Assembly: GCF_016802725.1 (NCBI RefSeq)
Contig: NC_052678.1
Coordinates: 887,001-951,000, forward strand
From: Solenopsis invicta
Taxonomy: Eukaryota; Arthropoda; Insecta; Hymenoptera; Formicidae
Reading direction: 5' to 3'
Length of the DNA: 64,000 nucleotides
Below are positions 26,752 to 40,140 of this stretch, one piece after another. The first letter of the stretch is position 1. Every line of letters starts with the position of its first letter. The notes beneath the pieces were generated by a model. That model was given only the letters and a program-made list of their open reading frames with translations, did not search any database and was not told where the DNA came from. The translations under genes were made by a program, and so were the position numbers.

Positions 26752-28073
26752 CGAGGTGTGTTCAAAAAGTATCGCGAATTTTGTGTTTTTTCAAAAATTA
26801 TTTATTTATTCATGAATATCTATTTTGTCCCCTTCAAAGTAATCCCCATGAGATATTATACACTTGTGCCAACGGTTTTTCCAATTTTCGAAGCACTTCA
26901 AAAAATCATTTTTTTTTATCTTGTTCAGCTCCTCCTTCGATGCCGTCTTTATCTCGTCAAGCGTAGCGTAACGTCGTCCTTTCATGGGCCTCTTCAGTTT
27001 AGGGAACAAGACAAAGTCACAGGGGGCCAGATCTGGGGAATACGGTGGCTGCGGCATCATTAGTGTGTTGTTTTTGGCCAAAAAGTCGCGCACAAGCAAC
27101 GATGTGTGAGCAGGGGCGTTATCGTGGTGCAAAAGCCAATTTTTGTTCTTCCACAAATCCGGGCGTTTCTGGCGGATTGCTTCGCGCAAATTGCGCATAA
27201 CTTGCAGGTAATATTCCTTATTGACCGTTCTACCCTGTGGCAAGAACTCATGATGCACCACGCCCCTGCAATCGAAGAAAACTGTCAGCAAAACTTTCAC
27301 ATTCGACCGAACTTGGCGCGCTTTTTTCGGTCTTGGTTCGTGCGGCAGCTTCCATTGAGATGATTGAGCTTTGGTTTCCACGTCATAACCATAAACCCAC
27401 GATTCGTCACCAGTTATGACCCTCTGGAGCAAATTTGGGTCGTCGCGGACAGAGTCCAACATCTCATTAGCAATGTTCATGCGATGCTGTTTTTGGTCGC
27501 AATTGAGCAATTTTGGTACGAATTTCGCGGCGACCCGTCTCATGCCCAAATCATTGATAAAAATCGAATGGCACGAGCCAATCGATATGTTTAGGTCCTC
27601 AGCAACTTCTCTAACGGTGATTCGACGATTGGCCAATACCATTTTCTCCACTTCATTAATTTTTTCGTCTGTTGTTGAAGTGCTCGGGCGTCCGGCACGC
27701 TCTTCGTCGTTCACATCTTCTCGGCCTTCTGAGAACATTTTGTACCACCGATAAACGTTGCTTCGGTCCAAGGTAGCTTCTCCGTATGCCACAGTCAACA
27801 TTCGGAATGCATCCGCGCACTTAATTTCGTTTTTCACACAAAATTTGATACAGGTTCTTTGATCCATTTTTTTGAATAGGTAAAAATCGAAGACGATCCA
27901 AAACACGTGCAAGCAAAGCAGCTGTCAACAATTAAGTGAACATTCAAAATGGCCGAGCTTGTCGGCATAAGTGAGAGACATGAGTACCAACATAACGCCA
28001 CAAAAAGATCGAAATTCGAATATACGTAACCCGCGAAAATTCAAAATTCGCGATACTTTTTGAACACACCTCG
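26752..28073 (-). mobile_element. Complete mariner transposon
   Basis: A 1322-bp element with inverted terminal repeats (CGAGGTGTGTTCAAAAAGTA on the left and its reverse complement on the right), flanked by TA on both sides (26750-26751, 28074-28075). It has inserted into the MULE-like exon. Removing it plus one TA rejoins the flanking MULE sequence. The transposase reads on the minus strand. Confidence 0.95.
26806..27867 (-). CDS. Mariner transposase, apparently intact
   Basis: A cut-and-paste DNA transposase of the mariner family (353 residues from the ATG at 27867; the family is about 345-355). The N-terminal region has paired helix-turn-helix features (FCVKNEIKCADAFRML and the REVAEDLNIS block). 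The DD34D catalytic centre is visible in VITGDESWVYGYD, LLHHDNAPAHTS and YSPDLAPCDFVLFPKLK. No stop or frameshift was seen. An upstream in-frame extension lacks an ATG and was not used. Intact ORF and clean TIRs suggest a recent insertion. Confidence 0.93.
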   Translation of the reverse strand: MDQRTCIKFCVKNEIKCADAFRMLTVAYGEATLDRSNVYRWYKMFSEGREDVNDEERAGRPSTSTTDEKINEVEKMVLANRRITVREVAEDLNISIGSCHSIFINDLGMRRVAAKFVPKLLNCDQKQHRMNIANEMLDSVRDDPNLLQRVITGDESWVYGYDVETKAQSSQWKLPHEPRPKKARQVRSNVKVLLTVFFDCRGVVHHEFLPQGRTVNKEYYLQVMRNLREAIRQKRPDLWKNKNWLLHHDNAPAHTSLLVRDFLAKNNTLMMPQPPYSPDLAPCDFVLFPKLKRPMKGRRYATLDEIKTASKEELNKIKKNDFLKCFENWKNRWHKCIISHGDYFEGDKIDIHE

Positions 28074-28432
28074 TATATACAAAAATGTGGCAAAAATTGT
28101 AGGAACTACGTCCATTGGAAAGAGTGGAGTCAGTGATGAGCGATTATAAACGTGCGGCAATGACGGTTGCTAGAGAAATTTTTCCAAATTCGCGAATAAC
28201 TGGCTGTTGGTTCCATTATAATCAGGTACTAAATGTATGTATATTAAATACTTTAAACTTATATAGTTGACATTGTTATAGATATTCCTTGAAAGAATTT
28301 CTTTTGACGCTCAGCAATGCAGCACATTTTCCCGAGGAAAACGATGGTTTGTTTAAAAATATATATCATATTATACTTCAAATATTACAGATTGATACAT
28401 AATAAAATAGTTTAATAATAAAGCAACAAACA

Positions 28433-28569
<137 letters not shown>

Positions 28570-29936
28570 ATAAAATGAAGAAAATAAAAGAAAATGTATT
28601 AATTTTTTGCAGATTCACAAAGTACAGATGACGATCAAGAAGTGGCAGACGATAATTTATTTGACGCGCATGCAGGTATCGCATATTTTAATGTCTATTT
28701 TACTATTTTTACTTTTTTCATATCTTATTGAATTCAGTTTGTCAATTTTACATCCCAAGTAGCAAGCTGACGTTATTTATCGTCAAAAGCGTTATTTTAG
28801 CACTAAAGTAACAACAAATCAGCTAACTACCTGGGATGTCTACATGTTATTTTGTATTGTCCTATTTTTTACAAGTCCATTTTATAAACTATCTCCCGGT
28901 ATATTTTTTTTATTATTTCTTTCATTTTGTTTAAAATTCTTTATTTTTTGTTGAACATTTTGCATTTTATTAATTGTTCTTTTTATTATTTACAGTGGAG
29001 CAGCCTCCCCCTGCACCATCAATCCAATCTATCGATGGAAATAACTCCTACAACTCCACAAGTGGTACGGCTACAGGTAAAGTTTACCCTCCAAATTATA
29101 AACTTTGATTTTAACTGCTACTAGAGAATCTTACAAATTAAGCTTATATAATGTGACGCGTGATTCTGTTCTGATTTTATTATATACTTTTTATTTTTAA
29201 TTAATTTCTTAAATTTGATTGACGTTTATTTATTTATTCATTTACTTCTTATTTTAACAGCTGCGTCTGAAGACAGTCGTATTATTCGGAATGCTGGAGC
29301 AACGGGTCAAGAGAGGAGGAATCGTGGCAGGCCTCCTAGCCGTGGTGAACGACGTGGTAGACTCGCGAGAATAAATCAAAATTTAATTCGCGAAGTAGAA
29401 GGTAACATGTTTTTATCATTCATGCAATAACGATGAGTCTGTTTGTTTAATGCTATTAAATTAACATTTCATATTGTAAAACTTCCAATAATAGTTATGG
29501 TGTCATTTCTCTAATCTGCTGTGTATATTCATTGCGATTTATTTATTATTTTAGAGACTGCAAACACTGAGGAAGAAACGGTGCAAGAACCGATCGCACT
29601 CGTCGAATCCATTGTAAACGAGCGGATTAATATAAATGATGGTATGTGTGCATATGTTACTAATACTACATGTTTTTATTAATATTATTTAATATTATAT
29701 TAATATTAATAAATTTTTTTATATTTGAGAACGTGTGACATATTTTATAACTTTAATATCTTTTAATCATTTTGATATATAATATAGTTATATACAAACC
29801 TATTGCAATAGAATACAATGTTTTTCCTAGCCCGTGCATGTATTATTATTTCAGAAACTGATACAATTGCTGAAGGAAGTGATAGATCGGTGGACCAATT
29901 GATCGACCCTAATGAGAGAAATCACGTGAAAAATGA

Positions 29937-29988
<52 letters not shown>

Positions 29989-31413
29989 ATATATATATAT
30001 TTTTTTTTTACTCATATTTCATTATTATCAGTTAATAGAGAAGAAAGGAGTAACGTGGCATTCATTTTTTCATTTTAGTAAATAACTTTGTTAATAATCA
30101 ATGTTTTATATTAAACAATTATATTCGTTAAATTAATGCGACTAAAAAACGACGGGTTACCAAACGAATAATTCCATAAGCAATTGTTAGAATTTGTCAT
30201 CTAATAACAGAGATAATAGATAGTCATAATGTTCACAGTAGTCACAAAAAATATCCCCTTCTCCTTTAATAAATTTTTCTTATGTTGACAAAACGTGATA
30301 TACCGGAGGATGAAGTTGCAAGAATTGGTTCCCCTTTTGAAAATGAGATAAACGAAGGTATGTATGTATATTTATACAATTCGTTGTTATTAAGCATTAC
30401 TCATTGAAAAAAGTAATTCATCGTTAGTTGACTCGTTACATAACGAGTCAAGCTCCAAGTATTTTTCAACGAGTAATGCCTAATGATAACGAGTTGATTA
30501 TCGAAAGTAACTATTTCAACCGTGGCCTTATCGTTACTCTTATGGAAAATTGTTTTTTATTACCAAATTATATAAAAAAGTATTATAAAAAGAGAAACGA
30601 ATAATGGCGTTACTTATTATAATTTGTTGCTGTTACTTCCCATTCCTGAATTAACAACTTATCGCTCGTTTTGATGAATACAACGCATTGCGATTTTGTA
30701 GACAGACAATATTTATAATGAAAAACTTTTTACCTTACAATCACGATCGCTTACAATTAAAGCGTTACGGTAGATGTAGACGAACCTTAAGAAACAAACT
30801 TTTCTGTTGACAGATGAACACGATTTTGACATTCCGGCAGATGATTATGGTTTCCTCGCTGAAGAAGAACAAAATGATTTGCCGTATCATCCCGTTCTGT
30901 CAGGCCCAATATCAAGTGAAAATAATCGGGGTGTTTGCTGTACATGTTTAAACACAATTGCAACCCATGTATTTGTACCATGCGGCCATCTTTGTATTTG
31001 CGGCGATTGCGAACAGCAAATAGAAGATTACAAATGTCCCTTATGTAGGAAAATATATACGTATCCGCGTAATTACTACGTAAAAATGGTATCCGAAAAT
31101 AGTTTGCGTAAAAGCGAGAAAAGACTAAACAGACGGGGCTACTGGAAAGTGTGCGTTAATACGGCATATTTCTCTAAATATTTTGTACGTTGCTATGATG
31201 GCATATATGTTTTTGCTTATAAGTTAGCTAGTTATAAAATTCTTGATTACGAATACATATTGTGATAATGGTTCTACTTTATATAGAAAATGTAGATACT
31301 AAATAAAAATGTTATTCTTTCATTAATTTATTTTTTCTCTCAACGAGCAAGAAAGTTACAAAGTTAAATAAAATACAGTAAGGTGTTTGACTAATTTTTG
31401 TATAATATAAATA

Positions 31414-31773
31414 GAGAATAAAAACCGCCTTTTCGGTCATAGCTAGATCCTCATGCTGTTTTTATTTTTTAAGTGATTTTATAAATCCATTCACACTTGA
31501 CAAACCTGCGCACTGATTATTTTCAGATCTATCACATAATCCAGATCTAAGTCAAATGAGAATGAGTAGCATCGTTAAATTATTAAAATTAATTTAATTT
31601 AATTTAATTTAATTCGTGATATTACTCATTCTCATTTGACTTAGATCTGGATTATGTGATAGATCTGAAAATAATCAGTGCGCAGGTCAAGTGTGAATGG
31701 GTTTATAAAATCACTTAAAAAATAAAAACAGCACCAAGATCCAGTTAAAACCGAAAAGGCGGTTCTCATTCTC
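31414..31773. mobile_element. Fold-back MITE, ~360 bp
   Basis: Two arms of about 150 bp form a near-perfect inverted repeat around an AT-rich spacer (ttaatttaat repeats). The outer ends contain AACCGCCTTTTCGGT. No coding capacity. It lies just 3' of the RING exon. Confidence 0.85.
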
Positions 31774-32509
31774 AATTAAATAAAATAATCATTGTGTGCA
31801 TCTAGACGTGCAACCGTTCTCTGAGCGGCTAAATAGCAATTTAAGATGATTGATCGGATTCAAAGGTACGTACCAATCATCTTCAAATGCTACATAGGCT
31901 GTGTTCCGATATTGACTGTCAATACTGAAAATGTATAGCATATGTGACGTAAACTATAAATTTTTGGTACTGCCAGTAAAAACGAAACACAGTCTTAGCC
32001 GTTCAATGAGCGGTAAAGCATCTGGGGCCCTATTTTTGAAAACTTTCAAATAACTTTTGTATATGAAAGTAGCAAAATAACCAATAGAATTAGATGGCTC
32101 TCTCTCATTGGCTATTCTTTCACTTTCTCCAGGACAGTGCTACTGTACTGTACACACACGCAACTCAAACATGTGACCGTCTAAGGTTTAAACGCAGTCT
32201 GTGATTGGTTAGCTTTAAACTCTTATATCTAGTGATATATGCAAAAGAGATCACTCTTACGCGTTGATTACAAGCGTAAGGCACACGAAGAAAGAAATCC
32301 TATATTTCAAAAACTATTATTTAAAATAAAGATTTACAAATAATTATTTTACTTAATTTTTAAGAACTTCTTGCTATAATATTTTGATTACATTAGTTAC
32401 TTATAGAAAATAATCAATGTATACAAAAAATAACATTTTATTTTAATGTACTTTGCTATAAAATACTTGCTTCTGACGTTAATATTTCATTTTTTATTTG
32501 TACGCAATA
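31774..32509. other. Intergenic, no gene seen
   Basis: No coding sequence recognised. A 'GAGCGGCTAAA'/'GAGCGGTAAAG' pair occurs near 31819 and 32008 and may be remnants of an older repeat. Confidence 0.35.
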
Positions 32510-32740
32510 AGGCTTGTATCGATCTGTAGGCAGTATTACTTGTGTGCAGTTCGCCTTGTAGGCAATATTACATGTGTGCAATCGTGCAGTCGGTCTTTAA
32601 TTTTTTACTTGTGCGCAATTGAGACTGTAGGCAATCGATCTGTAGGCAGTATTACTTGTGTGCAGTTCGTCTTGTAGGCAATTGGGATGTTGGCAATTGA
32701 CGCTGTAGGCAATCGATTTGTAGGCAATTGGGATCATCCG
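32510..32740. repeat. Degenerate tandem repeat of TGTAGGCA motifs
   Basis: Words such as 'tgtaggcaattggga' and 'tgtgtgcagttcg' recur many times. The 30-base unit beginning CGATCTGTAGGCAG appears at about 32519 and again about 118 bases later. Confidence 0.7.
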
Positions 32741-32769
32741 GATTTGTGCACATTGAATTTTGTTCCAAC

Positions 32770-33170
32770 AAGGCATTGTTACGACTTTATCGTTTGCTTT
32801 TTGAGTGATACAGTAAAGAATAAGTTTTCGCTTATATAGTTTTGGTGTTTACAGTTTTTGCATGATCCGGAGGAACACTGTGAAATGTAGTGATTTATAT
32901 TGATTCTCATAAAAATTGTAAACACCAAAAATCTATAAATATAAATATAAATTCGTATTCTTTACTGTATCACTCAAAAAGCAAACGTCGTAACAATGTC
33001 TCGTTTGAACAAAATTCAAGGTGTGCAAATCATTGCTTTTTTAGAAGAAAGATTGAATCAAAGTTACGTTGCAAGGAGAATAAGTGTTCATCGATCCTTT
33101 ATCTCTTGAGTTTGGGCTCGTTATCAAGAAAAAGACGGATTTCGTCGAATTTCATATAACGTCAGCTAAA
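32770..33170 (+). pseudogene. Tc1-like transposon remnant with inverted repeats
   Basis: From 32996 the frame opens ATG SRLNKIQGVQIIAFLEE, then VARRISVHRSFIS, followed by a stop and VWARYQ. This is the N-terminal helix-turn-helix of a Tc1-like transposase. The preceding ~225 bases form an inverted repeat ('gtttgctttttgagtgatac' near 32790 and its reverse complement near 32965). The catalytic domain is absent. Confidence 0.6.
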
Positions 33171-33299
33171 GAAGATTGCCTCATCATCAATAAGACAAAT
33201 CAAAATCCGGATCTAATCCTGACGGTAACTGACAAAAATGCATACATAACTTTGATACATCCTAACTCCTCAAAAAAAATTGTAAGAACTTGACTTTTT

Positions 33300-35670
33300 T
33301 TTAATTTGCAGGGAAAACTTCAAATTTTACGGTGGCTATCGTGATATTTGCGAAAAAAATTTATCTTACCTCGTGGAGTGGGTCAAACTATGCAAATGTT
33401 TGGAAAAAAAAACGTCTTTAATTTTAAAAAAACGGCGGAAGGAGGTAAGCAGAAATTCAAAATTGGCTAAATGCACCTTAAAGTAGAGACTTTTTAAGCT
33501 TTGAAATAAAACAAAAAAATTTAAGCACGATAATTTTTAACGAAGTTCTGATAATTTAAAGTTGTGCGAAATTTTAGTATAAATGAGTGTTGCGATAATT
33601 TTATTGCCTAGTGTATAATATTTTTTGGCAACATTACATCTTGGATTGTTGGCTTAAAAAACAATTTAGAACATATTAAAGAATTAGAGAGGGATCAAAA
33701 TAATATTGGAATATTAAAATATTGTGAGCCATTAAAAAAGTATTTTCTAATACGTTTGCACGATTGTTTTTATAATAAAATTTAATTAAATAATGATGCT
33801 AAATATTTTATTATTGCTACCGTATGTCACAAAAAAAAAATTTTTGTTGGATACTTCCAAGTTTAAGAAATATTAAATTACAATTTATTAGAGACACGTG
33901 TAATTAATGTGATTGAAACAGTAAACAGTGGAAATTTAGTTACTTCGACGAGTAAAATGAAAAGGAGCAACAGTTTTTCAATTTTATGAACATTTTATTA
34001 CTACTTCTTCATCTCAAAATAGTTTGAGATGAATATATTTGGTTGAAATAGAATTTCTGCAATATGTAAACAATAATAATATTTAAGTAAAGATATGATA
34101 TTTAAATTTAAATTAAAGTAACTTTAGTATTAAATATTTATAAATTTTAAAAATAATAATAATGGAAAAATCAATTAAGTGAATTTTTTCAACAAAGGGT
34201 GGCAGTTATAAAACATTTGCATATCACACAACGCTCAAATTACTCTCAGAGCTATATTTCTCATTAAAGGAAGGTTCAATACAATTAATAACAGGAGTTG
34301 TTTACTAAATTATTTATATCTGCATATTTGCAACTGTTTTAAAAACATTAAGTTCTAATCTAATTTTACTTGTTTTAAAGCTAGAATCACATCATAAAAT
34401 GCAATAAACAACAACGTTATGAAACTTAAAAGTTTATAAAAAATTTATAATTTTAAGCATAAACTTTTTTAATATTCCGTATTACATGAACAATTACTAC
34501 AAATATTTTTTGAACACTTCTTTCTGTAGTTGTTTAACCGTCCGAAAAACTATGGCCAAAGAAATCTCACCTCTCTTCCAAATCAAAGCCAAGAAGTTTA
34601 CTTTCACTTGAAGAACTCACTTTTCTTGTCATTTTTTAAGAGAATGTTATGTACAGTAATAATAACGTTTTCTTATTTACATTTTGCTTATTGCGCGAAA
34701 AAAATATTATTTATGTGCACGTTTTTCCTATGTTACAGCATGGATCTATCAGACGTTACCCTCAGCAAACTCGTTGTGAAATTTTTTATAGCTCATGGCG
34801 ACACGTTAGCCGTAAGGTGGTGTCTAGGACCCCAAAAGCAAAATTTTTTTTGATACGCTTTTTGTAATTATTCAATCTTTTGGTATGAGAATTATATGCC
34901 TATTTAATGAATTTACATGAATTTTTGATATAATTAAATAATTTCAAATTTATAAGTTTCACAAAATCGAGTTAAAACTATTTTATATCGTTACTATCCT
35001 GTATCCATAATAGATTCTTTTGTAATAAACGAATGGGGATTAAATGAATGGGGAATTAGATGAATTAATTCCATCATTTGCAGGTAAATTCTAAAATGAG
35101 GCCGACAATCAAATAAAATTGTGACATTATTATTACAGGTTATTATTGTCACGTGTAAACTTTGCCGGGTCTGAATAATTATTCTCTTTTATAATTCTTG
35201 TGCTAGCCTAAAAAATTGATACTAAGGTGTTCAACACTCTTACCGACAATGATATTGAGAGTTTGATAATCAAATTGGGCAAAAAAGACATTTTTAAATA
35301 AGTATCAAAACTTTAAGAATTCTGTTTCTGAAAATCCTGTTACTGACAAAGTAAGTTGAAATATAACAACGCGTATTTATCTGTGTGTGGATGGAAACTG
35401 TGTACATGCGTTAAGAAGAATCTATCGAACATTTCGATCCTTCAAAAATCCTGAAATCCGTTTATATCTGCACATCGATATTCATCGCACAGAGATAACT
35501 TATGTAGGCCAGTTTGTACAAACTGCAAGGAAATCCAATGAAAAAATGAATAAATGAGTGAATAAGTGAATACACGTTGGTCATTTAATTAAATTTTATA
35601 AAAATTACTCAAATGGTCTTTTTTCAATCCGGAGTCCAATTTGGGGACTTGTCTTTAAAAAATGTTCTTG
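33300..35670. other. Intergenic, no gene seen
   Basis: AT-rich DNA. Short open frames at 34530-34867 show no recognisable domain or coding bias and were not called. No repeat family identified. Confidence 0.4.
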
Positions 35671-35674
35671 TTAA

Positions 35675-36260
35675 GGCGATGCTGGAGATACCGACTGAAC
35701 ACGATTATATTTAATTTCACTAAACTTTTTATGGAATTCATAGAATTATAAATCCTTTTCCAGGATTAAAGTATTGACAAAAATACAATACGCTGGCACC
35801 AATTTGACACGAAAAACAGAAAAAAGTTACTAAACTATGTGTTTCTGTAGTAGTCTCGTGACAATATGTGCTGCGTATAAAAGTTTTAGACGTTGTATGT
35901 ACATAATAACCATCCAGCGTATTGTGAATTACACGTAAGATTGTTAGTGTGCTTTCAAAACAATCCTAAAAGCTTTAGAATAAAACATACTTTCAATTAA
36001 AAATGTCGTGTTTATGTGTGCGTGCAGAATCAGTGTGAGAATTGGTGAAGAGTGAGACTGAGTGAGACAGAGCACTAGTTTAGTTCCTCGATGTTGCATT
36101 AGAGGCGCTAAAATCAAAAGAACAAGGAAAGATGAGTGCGTTTGACAAAGAGCGCTAGCCTATTCCCCTTACTCTTTGCCTCACGCGCGACCCACAGTTC
36201 GTAGAAGAAAAATCTGAAGTACCGACGTCGAGTGAGTTTCACCGTCAGTCCAGCATCGCC
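35675..36260. mobile_element. TTAA-flanked MITE with GGCGATGCTGGA termini
   Basis: A 586-bp element between TTAA copies at 35671-35674 and 36261-36264, with terminal inverted repeats GGCGATGCTGGA / TCCAGCATCGCC. The TTAA target suggests piggyBac-type mobilisation, but the ends differ from the CCCTTAAACAC family elsewhere in the window. No transposase. Confidence 0.75.
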
Positions 36261-36264
36261 TTAA

Positions 36265-37640
36265 GTTAAGAATATAAAATCACATAATGCTACGTAAACG
36301 TATTAAATTTAATGTATTAACTACGTATTAAATTGGATGTATTAATTACGTCATACGATTTGCTTTTTAAAAGAAACATGTAAAAAAGAGCCTCAATAAA
36401 CTTTCAAATGCTAATTTACGTTGAGTACTTTCCGAGTTGTGAAGCTTGAAAGCTACAGTGTACTGTAATTCAAGCAGTCAAGCATCATAACTCGAAAAGT
36501 ACTTAACAAAAATAAACTTTTTTATAGTGTTTTGGAAAGCTTTTGATGTTAGCTATTAGATTCTTAAATTAAAAATAGGGTGTTTTGTTTAAAAAAGTTA
36601 AAGTGATTTCAATATGACCTTGGCGACGCCACCCAAGATCAAATCAATAGTATCGTTTCATGTCCCCCTTTGAACTTTGCAAATTTTATCTGAAATATTT
36701 TTCCATATCTTTCATATTTTTCGAAATAATTAACTGGAAAGTTCTCAAATGAACACCCTGTACATAATAGAAGCAAGAAATTCAAAATTTCAAAAATTGC
36801 TTAAGTAAATATAAAATTTCAAAAACTGTCTATTAGAATATAATTAAATTTTCAAAAATTAATTTCTTATCAATGTATAATGAAAAGAATGAAAATCCTT
36901 ATAACCAAATCCTCAGCTTCATCCACAGTAAATAATATGTTTCTCTCTTATGTTGTATAGACAAAGTCATGTATTATGCTCTTACGAGTGCTATGCATTA
37001 TATTTTCCAAGAATTATAATGTATGATTGACAAAGTGCACATGAATATGTTAACAAAACAAAACTTAGACCGAATGCGCATTATTTAATCTATTTTTCTC
37101 TTTCTACCTTCCTCTAATGGGTATTTCACATTTTCCAAAAGAAATGTGCTTTACTTTTGGAGATCTATCTCTAAATCATAATTTTTAACTCTAGCGTGAA
37201 TGTAAATGTATATTTTGAATAAATTGACATTTGAAACATGTGTCAAATGATTGAATAAAAATATAAAAATAATTCTAATGCCTATTGTACGTATAATTTT
37301 ACAAGCTGAGTTTTAGAGGTCTCAACGCTGCATGTTCACGCTGGTTTCAGAAATTTGTAACTAGGTTAATTAATGAGTATGATAAGTACATTTTGAATCC
37401 TGTTTATTGAAGTTAATAAAGTTAAGTGTAGTTTTTACAATGTATATAGAGTTTCTTTAAATTCTTGCAGTAGTGATTGAAGTAAATTACTTGCAATCAG
37501 TTTATAATTTAAAGAATTTAAATAAAACTGTAAATGTGAATAAATTCCTACTTCAGTTTTAAAACAAACCAGAACGGTGAAGCGGAATAATAGTCTCATT
37601 CCGCCCCACCTACTCGTTGATACCTCATGTTAACAACCTT
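36265..37640. other. Intergenic with a small inverted repeat
   Basis: No gene. An imperfect dyad at about 36418-36510 pairs 'gagtactttccgagttgtga' with 'tcataactcgaaaagtactt' and may be a fold-back remnant. Confidence 0.4.
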
Positions 37641-37646
37641 GCTTTT

Positions 37647-37808
37647 ATAGCGTTTTTCATTGGGAAAACTAGTGCGCACTGAGTGTGCACTCGCCGCTGG
37701 TAATTGGACGTTTCGGTTTGCGCGATGACGGTGCCAACGGAAACGCCCAATTACCTGTAGCAAGTGCACATTCAGTGCGCACTAGTTTTCCCAATGAAAA
37801 ACGCTATT
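37647..37808. mobile_element. Fold-back MITE, ~160 bp
   Basis: Arms of about 70 bp (outer sequence ATAGCGTTTTTCATTGGGAA and its reverse complement) surround a short GC-rich loop. It lies just upstream of the hAT pseudogene. Confidence 0.8.
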
Positions 37809-37920
37809 AGTGTAACCTTTTAAGCGAAAATAAATAGACATTGTGTATTTGTGCACGAGTTCCTTCTTTTCGTACATGATAAATTGTGCTGTTACTTCAG
37901 TCATTATATAACTCTTAAAG

Positions 37921-40140
37921 ATGTCTCTTCGTATATCTGACAGAGATGAGAACAGTAATATGGCTGTGAACATTTCGGAAATTAGTGAGACCTTTACGCA
38001 ACCATCACCAACATCACTTACCTCTTCGTCTATGGCAGAACCACGCTTTAGTCTACTTGATGGCAAATTTTTTAAGTGCCAGAAAGTTCAACACCAAATA
38101 AAATTGTTGCTTTATGTATGAAATGTTCTTCTCAAAAAATAGAAATAAAGGGATATAATAATTGCTCATCTAACTTCCTAAGTCATTTGAAAAGGAAACA
38201 CGGCGAAGATTGCATCGAAGAATATAAAAATTACATAAAAAGTAAAAAAAAAGTTAAGCAATGTAGCCTGCGAAACTAGTAGCGGCAAAGTATCTAAACT
38301 TTTTGGAAAATTGAAAAAACTAACAAAAGTTTTGACACAGGAGCAATTTGATGAAAACATCGTTAAATATTTTATTCATTCTATGATTTCGTTGAGAACT
38401 GTAGAAGATCATTATTTTTCGAAAATTTTCTCAGATTTAAATATATCGAACATTGACCTCAAGGTAATAAGTCGCCGAACCTTAGGACGTCGTATACAAG
38501 ATTATTATGTAAAAGAAATAGCAGAAATAAAATCTACACTGCGTGAATTTGATTATGTCTGCACTGCGATAGACATCTGGTCTGGTAAGAAACGAAGTTT
38601 TATGGGAGTTACAGCACATTGGATTACGAAAGATCTGTCTAGGATATCAGTGTCATTAGCTTGTCGCAGGTTCAAAGGTACTCATTGTTCAGTGGGAAAA
38701 ACTTAATCTTTGTCACTGCGTTTTCGTTTATTTATTCAATTTAATGATTATCACTTACAGTATATTTTTTGTGTTACGTTATCGCGTTACACTATTGCGT
38801 TACAACAGTCGTGTGGGCCGAGTATTCTCGCCGAGCGAGAGGCGACGACGCCGTGCAACGATTATCCTTTAGTTATCGGCTCAGGAGCGTATTTCGCCCT
38901 GAGCTCGTATCAGAGATACGTATCAGAGACCCTTCGCGGATATCGAATAGGCGCACTCGCGTATGCACGTGTTGCGGCTCGCGGAGGCACGGCAGGGAGA
39001 GCGAATACTTGCACGTCGTTATCGCGATGAAGTCGGACTAGAAAAAGGTGCCGGAGAGCTTTCCAGACCCTTATTTATTAATTTAGGAATTGCCACGTTC
39101 TCACCCCGCTTGGTTCCAATTTTCGAGATCTTTGCCTCGATTGGGCGATTCGGATTTTCGGTTTCCAAGCGCAGCGAATAAAGACGATCGGCCGACAAAC
39201 GATCGCCGACGGTCCCAGGACTAGTGACGCCGATATTGCCCTAGGGCAGTTGTTTACAACAGCAATTGTAATATCGGCGCCGCATCGTCCGGATGATGTT
39301 TATTGGGTAATAAACGCGTGCAACCCGGAAATGCTCGAGACCATCCAAGCTTTGTCTTTTTGTTTATTTTGTGTCCCTTTTTTGATGCTTTATTATGCCG
39401 CGCCATCCGACCGTCGCCTATTCGTTATGATGCACGTATTGCATCCGCATGTGTGTGCGCGATGTGAATTTCGCGTCGTTACACTCATAGTTATGATCGT
39501 ATATCTGAACTAATATAGGAAATTAATTCTGCTTTTGACCTCATTGTAAATAAGATAGTTGCCACCATAACCAATAATGGTAGCAATTTTGTAAAAGCTT
39601 TCAAGATGTTTGGAGCACAAGTAACAAATATTAATAAGATTGAGCCAATTGATAATAATGAAGATGTATCCGATGCGATTTCATCTGATTCCGAAGATTT
39701 TGCGGAAGAAATTCACAATTTATCAATCGCGGATGACTCACACATTGTGGAAAGTTACTTCCTACCTACACATTTACGATGCTGTGCACATACATTAAGT
39801 TTATGTGCAACTACCGACGTTAATAGAGTATTAAATGCACAAAATACTCCATTATCAAATATACATAATGCTGTGATGAAAAAATGCAATGCTTTATGGA
39901 AAGCCGCAGGACGATCCAAGTCAGCAGAGATAATACAAAATATATATTACAGCATACTTTGAGTCGACCTGGCAAGACCAGATGGAACAGTTTGATTCTT
40001 TTCGACAAATTCTCTCTATTAAAGAAGAAAATGTACAATTGCATAAGGAACTAAATATAAAAAGTCCTATTAAAAACACCGAATTTGACTACATACAAGA
40101 ATATTTAATATGGGATGGGTTGCGGACATGTCTACGGATT
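37921..40140 (+). pseudogene. hAT-family transposase (BED zinc finger) pseudogene
   Basis: The N-terminal part encodes a BED-type finger (LCMKC ... FLSHLKRKHG, about 38110-38200). Next comes TRRTLGRRI-like sequence and the hAT core YVCTAIDIWSGKKRSF and VTAHW (to 38680). After an inserted LTR the frame resumes at 39484 with YDRISEL, then NNGSNFVKAFK and HLRCCAHTLSL, and later KTRWN-like sequence. There is a one-base shift near 38070, another near 38265, a TAG just after the LTR (about 39514), and no intact dimerisation domain, so it is dead. It could equally be described as a ZBED-like gene remnant. Confidence 0.8.
38686..39483. mobile_element. Solo LTR (798 bp) inside the hAT pseudogene
   Basis: The insert starts TGTTCAGTGG and ends CGTTACA, with a 5-bp duplication CTCAT at 38681-38685 and 39484-39488. 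It is GC-rich compared with the flanks and contains AATAAA near 39177. Deleting it plus one CTCAT restores the hAT coding order (FKGTH then SYDRI). No internal retroviral genes are present, so it is a recombined solo LTR. Confidence 0.85.

Noticed and set aside
27060..27754. Plus-strand open frames over the mariner
   Set aside because: Shadows of the minus-strand transposase.
34530..34867. 107- and 72-codon frames
   Set aside because: Overlapping frames in AT-rich DNA with hydrophobic, low-information translation; no recognisable family.
38710..39513. Open frames between the two halves of the hAT gene
   Set aside because: They lie in the inserted LTR.
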